From positions 996,001 to 1,060,000 of the forward strand of contig NC_013501.1 of NCBI RefSeq assembly GCF_000024845.1: a stretch of DNA of 64,000 nt, read 5' to 3'. Origin of the DNA: Rhodothermus marinus DSM 4252. Lineage in GTDB: Bacteria > Bacteroidota > Rhodothermia > Rhodothermales > Rhodothermaceae. Under the pieces are notes generated by a model. It was not told the DNA's origin. It worked only from the letters and a program-made list of their open reading frames with translations, and did not search any database. Numbering within the stretch: position 1 is the first letter of the stretch; each line of letters opens with the position of its first letter. Made by a program: the position numbers and the translations under genes. Below, piece after piece: positions 16,132-26,250 of the stretch.

Positions 16132-17557
16132 ACTTTCAGGTAGCCGGCGGTGGTTGTTGTGGTTGCCGGCGATGGTATGCTGGACAACGTCGCTGGCTCA
16201 GGTCCAGTCGGTAGTATCGACGCTATCCATCGAATCCGGCCTGGTCGCGGCGACGGGCGATTCGCTGCCGCTCTGGCTACATGCGAACCGGCTGGGCACG
16301 GTGGACCAGACCGGCGCCAACGCCTATCTGCAGCTTGCGGGCGCGCTCCGGGGTCGGCTGCACGGAAGCTGGCGCTGGGAGGCCGGCGCCCGGATGCTCG
16401 GACGACGTGCCCCGCATGCCACGCTGTTCTTTCCGGAACTCTACGCGGGCGTGAGCGGCCGCCTGGTGCGGCTCTGGGTTGGTCGCCGTGCCTACGAGAT
16501 CGGCGAGACGGCCGGGCCGCTCTCGATGGGGTCGCTGGATACCGGTCTGAATGCTACGCCGCTACCGAAAATGGTGATCGAGACGCCGGGCTACCTGCCG
16601 GTTCCCTGGACAAATGGCCACCTGGAGATCCGTGGGTATCTGGCGCATGGCTGGTTCAATGACCCGCGGGATACACGGGGGGCCTACCTGCATCAGAAGT
16701 TTCTCTATGGGCGATTGAAGGTTTGGGGCTGGCAGTTATATGGAGGACTAGTGCATGATGCCCAATGGGGAGGCACTTCGCCGATCTATGGCCCGCAGCC
16801 CGACGGAATCGACGACTGGTGGCGGGTATTCTGGGGCATGGCCGGGGCGCCAGATGCCCCTCCTGCTGATCAGATCTACTACCAGGGCAACCATCTGGGC
16901 ATCTGGGACGTGGGCCTGAAAGGCCAGATAGGCGGCGTAGCACTACACGTCTACCGCCACTTTCTCTTCAACGACAAAGACGGGCTCAAGCTGAAGAATC
17001 CGGGCGATGGATTGCTGGGCGTGGCGCTGACATTCGAAAACCTGCCGGTCGCGCAGGTCGTGTACGAATACCTGTATTCGAAGCGCCAGAGCGGACCGAT
17101 TCCGCCGGGGCCCGGGCGTGGCGGGCCGGGCGGACAGGACAACTACTACAACCACTGGCTGTATCGGTCCGGCTGGACCTACTACGGACGCACGATCAGC
17201 AACCCGCTCTTTTTCCCGTATCCGGACGGCCAGATCGTCCGTGGGGAGCGCATTGCAAACAACCGAATCGTGGCCCATCATGTGGGGCTGCAGGGGGAGC
17301 TGCCTGGGCGGGTAGGCTACACATTCAAGGTGACCTACTCCCGCAACTACGGCACCTACCGGGCGCGGGATGCAGCACGGGAGGCCGGCGTACCTTACTT
17401 CTACGAACATGGGCCGCGGCAATGGAGCTGGTACATGGCCCTGAGCCGGTCGCTGTCGCCGCAACTTATGCTGCGCCTGGCGCTGGCGCACGACCAGGGT
17501 GCGGTCTATCCACGGCGTACTGGATGGGAGATCGGTCTGCGCTGGCAGCGGCGCTGA
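16118..17557 (+). CDS. Capsule assembly Wzi-family outer membrane protein
   Basis: A protein of 479 residues with a signal peptide (WLLWLPAMVCWTTSLAQVQ) and then alternating beta-strand patterns typical of an 18-stranded Wzi barrel. Family features include LSIESGLVAATGDSLPLWLH near the start, the LFFPELYAGVSGRLVRLWVG strand pair, and the closing IGLRWQRR. Wzi binds newly exported capsule or exopolysaccharide at the cell surface. Its overlap with the WbaP-type gene suggests one transcript. The Wzx, sulfotransferase, polymerase and transferase genes upstream complete a Wzx/Wzy-type set, although no Wza-type export pore is visible in the window. Confidence 0.88.
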   Translation: MGRIELSGSRRWLLWLPAMVCWTTSLAQVQSVVSTLSIESGLVAATGDSLPLWLHANRLGTVDQTGANAYLQLAGALRGRLHGSWRWEAGARMLGRRAPHATLFFPELYAGVSGRLVRLWVGRRAYEIGETAGPLSMGSLDTGLNATPLPKMVIETPGYLPVPWTNGHLEIRGYLAHGWFNDPRDTRGAYLHQKFLYGRLKVWGWQLYGGLVHDAQWGGTSPIYGPQPDGIDDWWRVFWGMAGAPDAPPADQIYYQGNHLGIWDVGLKGQIGGVALHVYRHFLFNDKDGLKLKNPGDGLLGVALTFENLPVAQVVYEYLYSKRQSGPIPPGPGRGGPGGQDNYYNHWLYRSGWTYYGRTISNPLFFPYPDGQIVRGERIANNRIVAHHVGLQGELPGRVGYTFKVTYSRNYGTYRARDAAREAGVPYFYEHGPRQWSWYMALSRSLSPQLMLRLALAHDQGAVYPRRTGWEIGLRWQRR

Positions 17558-18096
17558 TTACCTGAGCGTTACCCTGATGTTCTGATTTTGCACATCGTTG
17601 TGCATTGTTTGCACGGCCTCGGAAAAGCATTGCCGCTGGTCCGCAAGTTTTTCCGGGGGTTTCTTTTTGTCGGTAGGGGCGTGTCGACGACACGCCCGAA
17701 TTTTTTTACATCAGTCCGGTGTGGGTCGGCGATTATGGTTGGGCATTAGCCAGTAGATGCTGTGGCCATGAACCTTACAGGTGATCGTGCCTGGGGCATC
17801 CATGCCCCCCTCTCCCTGTCCCTCTCCCCCCAGCGGGGGGAGAGGGGACCTTTTTGATAACCGCCCTGCCAGAAAAGTAGCCCGGGCGGGCGGGATACAA
17901 CGCACACCATCTGAAATCAAAAACTCGCGTAAGCGAAACGCGGAGAGCGAGTACGCCATCATACAATGCACACCATCTGAAATCCCAAAACCTCTGCTCC
18001 CCCTTTTTAAGGGGGAGCTGGCCCGAAGGGCCTGAGGGGTCATGGGATGCTGCGCACAGGCACCATTGCCGGAAAATCATATTATCGACGACATTC
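17558..18096. repeat. Repeat-rich intergenic region (half REP copy, hairpin, 23-bp direct repeat)
   Basis: No gene is seen in about 540 bases. A half copy of the REP-like element lies at 17672-17698 (GGTAGGGGCGTGTC and its inverted partner). A strong hairpin is formed by CCTCTCCCCCC (17821-17831) and GGGGGGAGAGG (17835-17845). A 23-base direct repeat, with GCACACCATCTGAAATC as its core, occurs at 17896-17918 and 17962-17984 with one mismatch, 66 bases apart. The start of the aminopeptidase gene follows. Confidence 0.7.
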
Positions 18097-19818
18097 ATGC
18101 TGACGCCAGACAGAAAACGACCGAAACGCTCCCGGATCGCCCTGCCGGGGCTGATCTGCTGGGTGTTGCTGCTGGTCGCACAGACCGCCTGCGCGCAGCG
18201 ACAGTTGGGCGCGCGCGTGACGAACCACTCCGGTGGACCGCTGCTTTCCGAGCAGGCCGCCTATGATGTGACCTTTTATGAGCTGGCGTTGCGCGTCGAG
18301 CCGGACGCCCGCCGCATCGACGGCACGCTGACGGTGCAGGCCCGCGTCGTGCATCCGCTCATCTGGTTCGTGCTCGACCTCGACACGGTGCTGACCGTCC
18401 GACGTGTCGAAGAACATGTGGCGGGGCGGTGGGTGCCGCGCGCGTTCGAGCACCGACCGGACGGCCGCATCTGGACGCACCTGGCCCACACCCGCCAGCC
18501 AGGCCAGCAACTCGTGCTCCGCGTGCATTACGGCGGCGTGCCCCGCGAGGCGCCCTACCCGCCGTGGATCGGCGGCTTCACCTGGGCCCGCACGGCCGAC
18601 GGCCGCCCCTGGATCGCCACCTCCAACCAGGGCGAAGGGGCCGACCTCTGGTGGCCCTGCAAGGACCACCCCTCGGACGAACCCGACTCGATGGCGCTGC
18701 ACATCACGGTCCCCGAGCCGCTCGTGGTGGCCAGCAACGGCCGCCTGCGCCGCGTCGAGCGGCACGCCGACGGCACGCGCACCTACCACTGGTTCGTCTC
18801 GACCCCCATCAACAACTACGGCGTGGCGCTGAACATCGCGCCCTACCGGACCGTCGATACCACCTACGTCAGCGTGGCCGGCGACACCGTACCGGTCACC
18901 TTCTGGGTCCTGCCCGAGCGCGAGGCCGACGCCCGCCGCATGCTGCCGGAGTTTCTCGATCACCTGGCCTTCTACGAGCGCCTGCTGGGACCCTATCCGT
19001 TCCGGGCCGACAAGTACGGCATCGCACACACGCCCTTCCTGGGCATGGAGCACCAGACGATCATCGCCTACGGCAGCGACTTTTCGGACCAGCCCTATGG
19101 CTACGACTGGCTGCACCACCACGAGCTGGGCCATGAGTGGTGGGGCAACCTGGTGACGGCCTACGACTGGAAGGACTTCTGGCTGCACGAGGGCTTCTGC
19201 ACCTACATGCAGGCGCTCTACGCCGAGCAGCGCTTCGGACCGGAGGCCTACCGGGCCGAACTGATGCGCTACCGATCCGCCCTCCGCAACCGGCGGCCCA
19301 TCGCGCCCCGCACCTCGAAGACCACGACCGAAATGTACTTTGCCGATCCGGCCACGGGCCAGACGGACAACGACATCTACTACAAGGGCGCCTGGGTGCT
19401 CCACACGCTGCGCTATCTGATCGGCGACGAGGCGTTCTTCCGGGCGCTGCGCCGCATGGCCTATCCCGATCCGGCCCTGGAGCGCGTCGCCGACGGCCGT
19501 CAGTGCCGCTTCGCCACCACGGACGACTTCGTCACGCTGGTGGAGGAGATCACCGGCCGGGAGCTGGACTGGTTCTTCGAAGTGTACGTGCGCCGCGCCG
19601 AACTGCCCCGGCTGGTCGTGACACGCGCGCCGGATCGGCTCATTCTGCGCTGGGAGACGCCGGACGCGCTCCCGTTCCCGATGCCCGTCGAGGTGCAGAT
19701 CGGCGACACCCGGCGCCGCATTCCCATGCCGGACGGCGAGGCCGTCGTGCCGCTGGGCGAACTCGAACCCGAGCCGCTCATCGACCCGGATCACCGGATT
19801 CTGCGGGATGAGGATTGA
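18097..19818 (+). CDS. M1-family zinc aminopeptidase, secreted
   Basis: Removes N-terminal residues from peptides. The 573-residue protein has an N-terminal signal-like segment (RIALPGLICWVLLLVAQTAC, so it is possibly a lipoprotein) and a beta-sandwich domain (about 45-230). The catalytic domain follows, with substrate motif FLGMEHQTIIAYG (about 310-322) and zinc site HHELGHEWWGN plus HEGFCTYMQALYAEQ. This is the HExxH-x18-E arrangement. A catalytic Tyr is likely in NDIYYKGAWVLH. The C-terminal part is short, so it lacks the long helical domain of ERAP-type enzymes. It stands alone. Confidence 0.9.
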   Translation: MLTPDRKRPKRSRIALPGLICWVLLLVAQTACAQRQLGARVTNHSGGPLLSEQAAYDVTFYELALRVEPDARRIDGTLTVQARVVHPLIWFVLDLDTVLTVRRVEEHVAGRWVPRAFEHRPDGRIWTHLAHTRQPGQQLVLRVHYGGVPREAPYPPWIGGFTWARTADGRPWIATSNQGEGADLWWPCKDHPSDEPDSMALHITVPEPLVVASNGRLRRVERHADGTRTYHWFVSTPINNYGVALNIAPYRTVDTTYVSVAGDTVPVTFWVLPEREADARRMLPEFLDHLAFYERLLGPYPFRADKYGIAHTPFLGMEHQTIIAYGSDFSDQPYGYDWLHHHELGHEWWGNLVTAYDWKDFWLHEGFCTYMQALYAEQRFGPEAYRAELMRYRSALRNRRPIAPRTSKTTTEMYFADPATGQTDNDIYYKGAWVLHTLRYLIGDEAFFRALRRMAYPDPALERVADGRQCRFATTDDFVTLVEEITGRELDWFFEVYVRRAELPRLVVTRAPDRLILRWETPDALPFPMPVEVQIGDTRRRIPMPDGEAVVPLGELEPEPLIDPDHRILRDED

Positions 19819-19888
19819 TACGACTCCCCGGGCGTCAGGGCGCATGTGCGCGACTGCCCTCTGGCTTCTTTATCCCGGGAAAAAGCAC

Positions 19889-20023
19889 ACGGTGGGCGCC
19901 CCTACCAGACAGCCGACAGCGTTTCCTCTCTGTAGGGCCACTGGGTCCGCCCTGTCGTGCCTGCGGATCATGTTCAGCACATGGGGTGCTGCGTCAGCAT
20001 GCACCGGTGAAACACCGATCACC
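19889..20023. repeat. REP/BIME-like composite repeat, copy A (degenerate)
   Basis: Contains GGGCGCCCCTACCAGAC, then CTGTAGGGCC, and a tail (GCACATGGGGTGC, CATGCACCGGTGAAAC) shared in order with the copies at 27627-27776 and 50141-50292. It is the most diverged of the three. Its outer left hairpin is eroded. Confidence 0.7.
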
Positions 20024-20106
20024 TATGAGCGGCCGCGTTGAAAGCGGAGGCCTATATTCTATGGTCGGCGAGCTTCGGATTTTGCTATCTCACTGTATCG
20101 CAAGAC

Positions 20107-21966
20107 ATGGCCACGACCTCGAATGAGGCCCATGCCCTCTCGCCGTTTGCTCTGCAACTGCTGCGAGATCTTGAAGTGCTGGCGCGGATGCTGAAGGCCG
20201 GACTGATCGAACGGGGCGTCTGCCGGATCGGGGCCGAGCAGGAGCTGTTTCTGGTGGAGCCCTGCGGCAATCCGGCGCCGGTCGCCGAGCAGGTGCTGAA
20301 GCGCAACCGGGATCCGCATCTGGTACCCGAACTGACGCGCTTCAACCTGGAGATCAACCTGGAGCCGGGGCTGCTGGAAGGCGACGGCCTGCGCCGCCTG
20401 GAACGACAGCTCCTGGAGCGGCTGGCCCATGCGCGTAAGCTGACGCGCGACCTGGGCGACGACATTGCCCTGTGCGGCATCCTGCCCACCATTCATCTCT
20501 CGGACCTGACGCTCGACAACATGACCCCCCGGCCGCGCTACGCCCGGCTCAATGAAGCCATCACGCGCCTGCGCGGTGGTCCGGTTCAGCTTCAGATCAC
20601 GGGCATCGACGAGTTGTTCGTGCAACTGGACTCCATCATGGTCGAGGGCTGTAACGCCAGCTTCCAGGTGCACCTGCAGGTCGATCCGGACGCCTTTCCT
20701 CGCTGCTACAATGCCGCTCAGCTGGCCGCCGCACCCGTGCTGGCCGCCGGGGTCAACGCCCCGGTGCTTTTCGGCAAGCGGCTCTGGCACGAGACGCGCA
20801 TCGCGGTCTTCCGGCAGGCCGTCGACACGCGGGGCGGCAATCTGTACCTGCGCGAGATGAGCCCGCGTGTGCATTTCGGCACGGACTGGGTGCGGGAGTC
20901 GGTGCTGGAAATCTACCGGGAAGACCTGGCCCGCTTCCGGGTGTTGCTGACGCCGGAGTCGCCCCCGGAAGACGCCTTGAACGTGCTGGAACAGGGCGGC
21001 ATTCCCCGGCTGGAGGCGCTGCAGCTTTTCAACGGAACGGTCTATCGCTGGAATCGGGCCTGCTACGGCGTGTCGGAGGGCCGTCCGCACCTGCGCATCG
21101 AAAACCGCGTGCTTCCTTCCGGTCCCACGCCCGCCGACGAGGTGGCCAATGCGGCCTTCTGGGCGGGGCTCGTGCTGGAGCTGGCACACCGCGAGCCGGA
21201 GCTGCACCGGCGCATGGATTTCGACGAGGCCCGGGGCAACTTCATCGCTGCGGCCCGGCTCGGGCTGGGCGCGCATCTGACCTGGCTGGACGGCGCGCGC
21301 TGGCCGGCCCAGCGGCTCATCCTGGAGGAACTGTTGCCGATGGCGCGGGCCGGACTGCAACGCGCGGGGGTCGATCCGGCAGACATCGCCCATTACCTGG
21401 GGCTCATCCGCGAGCGGGTGGAAAGCCGCCAGACCGGCGCCGAATGGCAGCTTCGTTCGCTGGCGGCGATGAAAGGGCAGGGGAGCCGCGCCGAACGCCT
21501 GGAGGCGCTGGTGCTCACCATGCAGGCCTATCAGCAGGAGAATCGGCCGGTGCATCGCTGGGAGCCGGCGCGGCTGGCCGCGGTGCGGCGGCGCGCAGCG
21601 CAGGGCAACCGCCGCGTGGAGCACGTCATGACCACCGATCTGTTCACCGTGCAGGAAGACGAGCCGCTGCAGTTCGTGGCGGCGCTGATGGACTGGAAGC
21701 AGCTGGACGCCGTGCCCGTCGAGGACGTCCACCACCGACCCGTCGGTCTGGTGCACCGTGAGGCGGTGCAGCAGGCGCTTCAGGAAAAAGATCCGACGAC
21801 GGCCGTTCGGCTCGTGATGAATCCACGACCGATCGTGGTCACACCCGAAACGCCACTGACCGAGGCGATGCGGTTGCTGGAGGCGCGGAAGGCCGCGGCG
21901 CTACTGGTCGTGCACCGGGAGCAGCTCGTCGGCATGCTCACCCGCGCCGAGCTTCCCGCTTTCTGA
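20107..21966 (+). CDS. GCS2-type glutamate-cysteine ligase-like protein fused to two CBS domains
   Basis: A protein of 619 residues. Residues about 30-380 match the GCS2 family of ATP-dependent carboxylate-amine ligases: CRIGAEQELFLVE, FNLEINLEP, DELFVQLDSIMVEGCNASFQ, HLRIENRVLPSGPTP. A helical linker follows. Then comes a CBS pair (about 500-615): VEHVMTTDLFTVQEDEPLQF with LDAVPVED, and VRLVMNPRPIVVTPETPLTE with LVGMLTRAEL. CBS pairs usually bind adenine nucleotides, so the ligase may be gated by energy state. I use the ATG at 20107 (MATTSNEAHALSP); the frame extends upstream into repeat sequence. Substrates other than glutamate and cysteine are possible for this family. Confidence 0.82.
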   Translation: MATTSNEAHALSPFALQLLRDLEVLARMLKAGLIERGVCRIGAEQELFLVEPCGNPAPVAEQVLKRNRDPHLVPELTRFNLEINLEPGLLEGDGLRRLERQLLERLAHARKLTRDLGDDIALCGILPTIHLSDLTLDNMTPRPRYARLNEAITRLRGGPVQLQITGIDELFVQLDSIMVEGCNASFQVHLQVDPDAFPRCYNAAQLAAAPVLAAGVNAPVLFGKRLWHETRIAVFRQAVDTRGGNLYLREMSPRVHFGTDWVRESVLEIYREDLARFRVLLTPESPPEDALNVLEQGGIPRLEALQLFNGTVYRWNRACYGVSEGRPHLRIENRVLPSGPTPADEVANAAFWAGLVLELAHREPELHRRMDFDEARGNFIAAARLGLGAHLTWLDGARWPAQRLILEELLPMARAGLQRAGVDPADIAHYLGLIRERVESRQTGAEWQLRSLAAMKGQGSRAERLEALVLTMQAYQQENRPVHRWEPARLAAVRRRAAQGNRRVEHVMTTDLFTVQEDEPLQFVAALMDWKQLDAVPVEDVHHRPVGLVHREAVQQALQEKDPTTAVRLVMNPRPIVVTPETPLTEAMRLLEARKAAALLVVHREQLVGMLTRAELPAF

Positions 21967-22090
21967 TCCGGAAAGGTGCCATTGGTGACAGCGACGTGCG
22001 TTTCATGCGGCGCGGCGGTATCGAACCGCTCGACGCGTCGTATAAAAGCGTACGGTCGTTTCTACCGGCAACAGCAACGGCACGGCTTTC

Positions 22091-23146
22091 ATGATTCGTC
22101 GGATCGCGACAGGCCTTGTAGTGCTGCTGATCATCGCAGGGCTGGTCTATGCACGGTGGGCGCAGAACGGGCAGGAAACGGCGGCGGTGGGTCCGGCGCA
22201 GCGGGCTTTGCGGGTCCAGGCCATGGTGGTGCGGCCCACTTCGGTGGCGGATCGGCTGGTCGTAACCGGGTCGGTCCTGGCGGGCGAAGCGGTCGAGTTG
22301 CATCCGGAGGTGTCCGGTCGGGTCGAGGCGTTGCTGTTTGAAGAAGGGAAGCCCGTCCGAAAAGGGGAGGTGCTGATCCGCCTCAATGACGACGAGCTGC
22401 AGGCCCAGCTGCGTCAGGTTGAGACGCGGCTGCAGCTGCTGCGCGCGCAGCTGCAACGCCAGGAGCAACTGCTCGAGCGCGGCGGGGTCAGTCAGGAGAC
22501 GGTCGATGCGACGCGCAGCGAAGTGCAGGTGCTCGAAGCCCAGGCCGATCTGATCCGGGCGCAGCTCGACAAAACGGTCGTGCGGGCTCCATTTGACGGC
22601 GTGATCGGCCTGCGCTCGATCAGCGTGGGGAGTTATGTGACGCCCAGTACGCCCATCGCTCTGTTGCAGGCGCTCGATTCGGTCAAAGTTGAATTTGCCG
22701 TGCCGGAGCGCTATGCGCACCGCGTGCGGGTGGGGCAGCGCATTCGCTTTACGCTGGAGGGTGTGACGCGGACGTTCGAGGGGCGCATCTACGCGGTCGA
22801 ACCCCGCATCGACGAAAGCACGCGCATGTTGCGCGTGCGGGCGCTCAGCGCCAATCCGGATCGGCTACTGTTGCCCGGAGCCTTTGCCCGCGTGGAAATC
22901 ATTTTTGAAGAGATCCCCGATGCCCTGCTCGTTCCGGCGATCGCGCTGGTGCCTGAGATGGGACAGTATAAACTCTTTGTCTATGAGAACGGACAGGTCA
23001 CGACGCGCACCGTCGTTCCTGGCCTGCGTCTGGAAGATAGCGTACAGGTGCTCGAAGGCTTGCAGCCCCGCGATACGGTGATCGTGCAGGGGGTGCAGCT
23101 GCTGCAGCCGGGTATGCCGGTCGAGATCGAACTGGTTGGAAGCTAA
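22091..23146 (+). CDS. RND efflux periplasmic adaptor (membrane fusion protein)
   Basis: A protein of 351 residues that bridges the inner-membrane pump and outer-membrane channel. It has one N-terminal signal or anchor segment (ATGLVVLLIIAGLVYARWA), a first lipoyl half (VELHPEVSGRVEALLFEEGK) and an alpha-hairpin (about 105-155; LRQVETRLQLLRAQLQRQEQ). The second lipoyl half (KTVVRAPFDGVIGLRSISVG) follows. Then come the beta-barrel and the membrane-proximal domain, with VPAIALVPEMGQYKLFV. It is the first gene of a three-gene operon, with the pump 14 bases downstream. The HlyD/AcrA family assignment is clear. No local regulator is adjacent. Confidence 0.93.
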   Translation: MIRRIATGLVVLLIIAGLVYARWAQNGQETAAVGPAQRALRVQAMVVRPTSVADRLVVTGSVLAGEAVELHPEVSGRVEALLFEEGKPVRKGEVLIRLNDDELQAQLRQVETRLQLLRAQLQRQEQLLERGGVSQETVDATRSEVQVLEAQADLIRAQLDKTVVRAPFDGVIGLRSISVGSYVTPSTPIALLQALDSVKVEFAVPERYAHRVRVGQRIRFTLEGVTRTFEGRIYAVEPRIDESTRMLRVRALSANPDRLLLPGAFARVEIIFEEIPDALLVPAIALVPEMGQYKLFVYENGQVTTRTVVPGLRLEDSVQVLEGLQPRDTVIVQGVQLLQPGMPVEIELVGS

Positions 23147-23160
23147 CCGGAAGCCTCGTC

Positions 23161-26100
23161 ATGAGCCTGTATTCCGTCAGCATCCGGCGCCCCGTTCTGG
23201 CGGTGGTGTTCTCGCTGGTGATCCTGCTTTTCGGGATCGTCAGCTTCACCTATCTGGGCGTGCGGGAATACCCGGCCGTCGATCCGCCGATCATCACGGT
23301 GGCGACCAACTACCGGGGCGCCAATGCCGAGGTGATCGAAACGCAGATCACCGAACCCCTGGAAGAGTCCATCAATGGCATCGCCGGGATTCGTTCGATC
23401 ACCTCGGTGAGTCGAGACGGCCGCTCGACGATCACCGTCGAATTTGAGCTGGGGGTGGATCTGGAACAGGCGGCCAACGACGTGCGCGATCGCGTCTCGC
23501 GCGCCATGGCCAACCTGCCCCCGGACGTGGATCCGCCCATCGTTACCAAGGCCGATGCCGATGCCCAGCCGATCGTCTTTCTGAACGTCAAAAGCGACCG
23601 GCGCAATTTGCTGGAGCTGACGCGCATTGCCGAGGAGCTGTTCAAAGAACGGCTGCAGACGATCCCCGGCGTCAGCGAGGTGGACATCTGGGGGGAGAAG
23701 CGCTATGCCATGCGCATCTGGCTGGACCCTCACAAGCTGGCGGCCTACGGGCTTTCGCCCCTGGACGTGCGGGACGCGCTCCAGCGCGAAAACGTCGAGT
23801 TGCCCGCCGGACGCATCGAGGGGGGCTCGGTCGAGCTGTCGATCCGCACGCTCAGCCGCCTGCTGACGCCCGAGGAATTCAACAACCTGATTCTGAAAGA
23901 AGAAGGGGGTCGCCTGGTGCGCCTTCGGGACGTAGGGCATGCCGAGCTGGGGCCTGAAAACGAACGGACCGTCCTGAAGCGCGACGGGATCCCGATGGTG
24001 GGGGTCGTGCTGCGCCCGCAACCCGGCGCCAACTACATCGCCATTGCCGACGAGTTCTATCGCCGACTCGAGCAGATCAAAAAAGAGCTGCCCGCCGACA
24101 TCGAGCTGGGCATCGGTTTCGACGTGACGGAGTACATCCGGGATTCGATCCGGGAAGTGCAGCAGACCATCTTTCTGGCGCTGGGTCTCGTCGTGCTCAT
24201 CATCTTTCTGTTCCTGCGCGACTGGCGCACCACGATCATTCCCGTGCTGGTGATCCCCGTCTCGCTGATCGGGGCCTTTTTCCTGATGTATCTTTTCGGC
24301 TTTTCGATCAACGTGTTGACGCTGCTGGGCATCGTGCTGGCCATCGGGCTGGTGGTCGACGATGCGATCGTGGTGCTGGAGAATATCTACGCGAAGCTGG
24401 AGCAGGGGCGTCCTCCGATCGAGGCGGGCATTGTCGGGACGCGGGAGATCTTCTTTGCCGTGATCGCGACGACGCTGGCGCTGGTGGCGGTCTTCATGCC
24501 GCTGCTCTTTCTGGGCGGATTGACCGGACGGCTGTTTCGGGAGTTCGGCATGACGCTCGCCGGAGCCGTGGTGATTTCGTCCTTTGTGGCGCTGACGCTG
24601 ACGCCCATGTTATCCACGCGGCTGCTGCAGGGCCACCGGGGGCATTCGTGGTTCTACTACAAAACGGAGCCTTTCTTCCAGCGCATGGCGCAGGGGTATC
24701 GGCGCTCGCTGGAGGCGTTTTTGCAGCGGCGATGGCTGGCGTTTCCGATTTTGCTGGTGGCCGGCGGGTTGATCGTCTGGTTCATGGAAAGCCTGCCGGC
24801 CGAGCTGGTGCCCATGGAAGACCGGAGCAACATCAGCCTGTTTGCCAGTGGGCCGGAGGGCGCGACCTTCGAGTACATGGATGCCTACATGGATCAGCTG
24901 ATCCGAATGATTCAGGAAGAAGTGCCCGAGCACGAAGCGATCATCTCGGTCACCTCGCCGGGCTTTGGCGCTTCCTCGTCGGTCAACTCGGGCTTCATCC
25001 GTCTTATTCTGAAAGATCCGGATCAGCGTGAGCGCACGCAGCAGGAAATTGCGGACTATCTGAGCCGGCGCGTGCGTGACTTTCCGGGAGCGCGGACGTT
25101 CGTCTCGCAGCCGCAGTCGATCGGTAATCGCCGGGGCGGACTGCCCGTGCAGTACGTGCTACAGGCGCCCAATCTGGAGAAGCTGCGGGAGGTATTGCCG
25201 CGCTTTCTGGAAGCGGCCGAACAGGACCCGACCTTTACGTTTGTGGACGTCGATCTGAAATTCAACAAGCCTGAGCTGCGGCTGCAGATCGACCGGGCGC
25301 GGGCTCGGCAGGCCGGCGTTTCGGCCCTGGATATTGCGCAGACGTTGCAGCTGGCCCTGAGCGAGCAGCGGATCGGCTACTTCGTGATGAACGGCAAGCA
25401 GTATCAGGTGATCGCACTCCTGCAGCGCGAAAACCGCAACGATCCGCTGGATCTGCGGGCGCTCTACGTGCGCAATGCGCGGGGCGAGCTGATTCCGCTG
25501 GACAATCTGGTTACGCTTTCGGAGGAAAGCACACCGCCCCAGCGCTACCGATTCGACCGCTATGTTTCGGCCACCGTATCGGCCGCCCTGGCGCCGGGCA
25601 AGACGATCGGGGATGGCATTGCCGCCATGGATGCCATCGCCGAGCGCGTTCTGGATGAAACGTTCTCGACGGCGCTGGCCGGACCTTCCCGCGACTTTGC
25701 CGAAAGCTCGCGCAGTTTGCTGTTCGTCTTTCTGTTTGCGCTGGCGCTGGTGTACCTGATTCTGGCGGCCCAGTTCGAAAGCTTCCGGGATCCGTTTGTG
25801 ATCATGCTGACGGTGCCGCTGGCGCTGGCCGGGGCGTTGCTGGCGCTGTGGTATTTCCGGCAGACGCTGAACATCTTCAGTGAGATCGGCATGATCATGC
25901 TGATCGGACTGGTTACGAAGAACGGGATTCTGATCGTCGAGTTTGCCAAACAGCGCAAAGCCGCCGGGCTCCCGGTGCTGGAGGCGATCAAAGAAGGGGC
26001 GTCCGCACGCTTCCGGCCGATTCTGATGACGAGCATTTCGACGATTCTGGGCATTCTGCCCATTGCGCTGGCGCTGGGGGCCGGCTCCGAGAGTCGGATG

Positions 26101-26250
26101 CCCATGGGGATTGCGATCATCGGCGGCATGGTGATCGGAACGCTGCTGACGCTGTACGTCATCCCGGCCATTTACACCTATCTGACGCGCGAAACGACCC
26201 GGACGCCGGCGGCTGTCGACGAACCCAAGCTGGAAGCGACCGAAGCATGA
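23161..26250 (+). CDS. RND efflux pump, inner-membrane permease (AcrB-like)
   Basis: A proton-driven trimeric exporter of 1029 residues, the full length for the HAE1 family. The N-terminus (MSLYSVSIRRPVLAVVFSLV) and the first periplasmic loop are typical (VREYPAVDPPIITVATNYRG, EEVESSINGI-like EEPLEESINGIAG). Helix 4 carries the proton-relay pair Asp400-Asp401 (GLVVDDAIVVLENI). The second half repeats the fold, with GLVTKNGILIVEFAKQ (helix 10 Lys) and RPILMTSISTILGILPIAL. Its stop overlaps the TolC start (ATGA). Substrates could be drugs, bile-like compounds or lipids and cannot be read from sequence. Confidence 0.95.
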   Translation: MSLYSVSIRRPVLAVVFSLVILLFGIVSFTYLGVREYPAVDPPIITVATNYRGANAEVIETQITEPLEESINGIAGIRSITSVSRDGRSTITVEFELGVDLEQAANDVRDRVSRAMANLPPDVDPPIVTKADADAQPIVFLNVKSDRRNLLELTRIAEELFKERLQTIPGVSEVDIWGEKRYAMRIWLDPHKLAAYGLSPLDVRDALQRENVELPAGRIEGGSVELSIRTLSRLLTPEEFNNLILKEEGGRLVRLRDVGHAELGPENERTVLKRDGIPMVGVVLRPQPGANYIAIADEFYRRLEQIKKELPADIELGIGFDVTEYIRDSIREVQQTIFLALGLVVLIIFLFLRDWRTTIIPVLVIPVSLIGAFFLMYLFGFSINVLTLLGIVLAIGLVVDDAIVVLENIYAKLEQGRPPIEAGIVGTREIFFAVIATTLALVAVFMPLLFLGGLTGRLFREFGMTLAGAVVISSFVALTLTPMLSTRLLQGHRGHSWFYYKTEPFFQRMAQGYRRSLEAFLQRRWLAFPILLVAGGLIVWFMESLPAELVPMEDRSNISLFASGPEGATFEYMDAYMDQLIRMIQEEVPEHEAIISVTSPGFGASSSVNSGFIRLILKDPDQRERTQQEIADYLSRRVRDFPGARTFVSQPQSIGNRRGGLPVQYVLQAPNLEKLREVLPRFLEAAEQDPTFTFVDVDLKFNKPELRLQIDRARARQAGVSALDIAQTLQLALSEQRIGYFVMNGKQYQVIALLQRENRNDPLDLRALYVRNARGELIPLDNLVTLSEESTPPQRYRFDRYVSATVSAALAPGKTIGDGIAAMDAIAERVLDETFSTALAGPSRDFAESSRSLLFVFLFALALVYLILAAQFESFRDPFVIMLTVPLALAGALLALWYFRQTLNIFSEIGMIMLIGLVTKNGILIVEFAKQRKAAGLPVLEAIKEGASARFRPILMTSISTILGILPIALALGAGSESRMPMGIAIIGGMVIGTLLTLYVIPAIYTYLTRETTRTPAAVDEPKLEATEA

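Noticed and set aside
18082-19845. A 587-codon open frame on the minus strand opposite the aminopeptidase
   Set aside because: The plus-strand frame contains the full M1 catalytic motifs. The minus frame has none and is its shadow.
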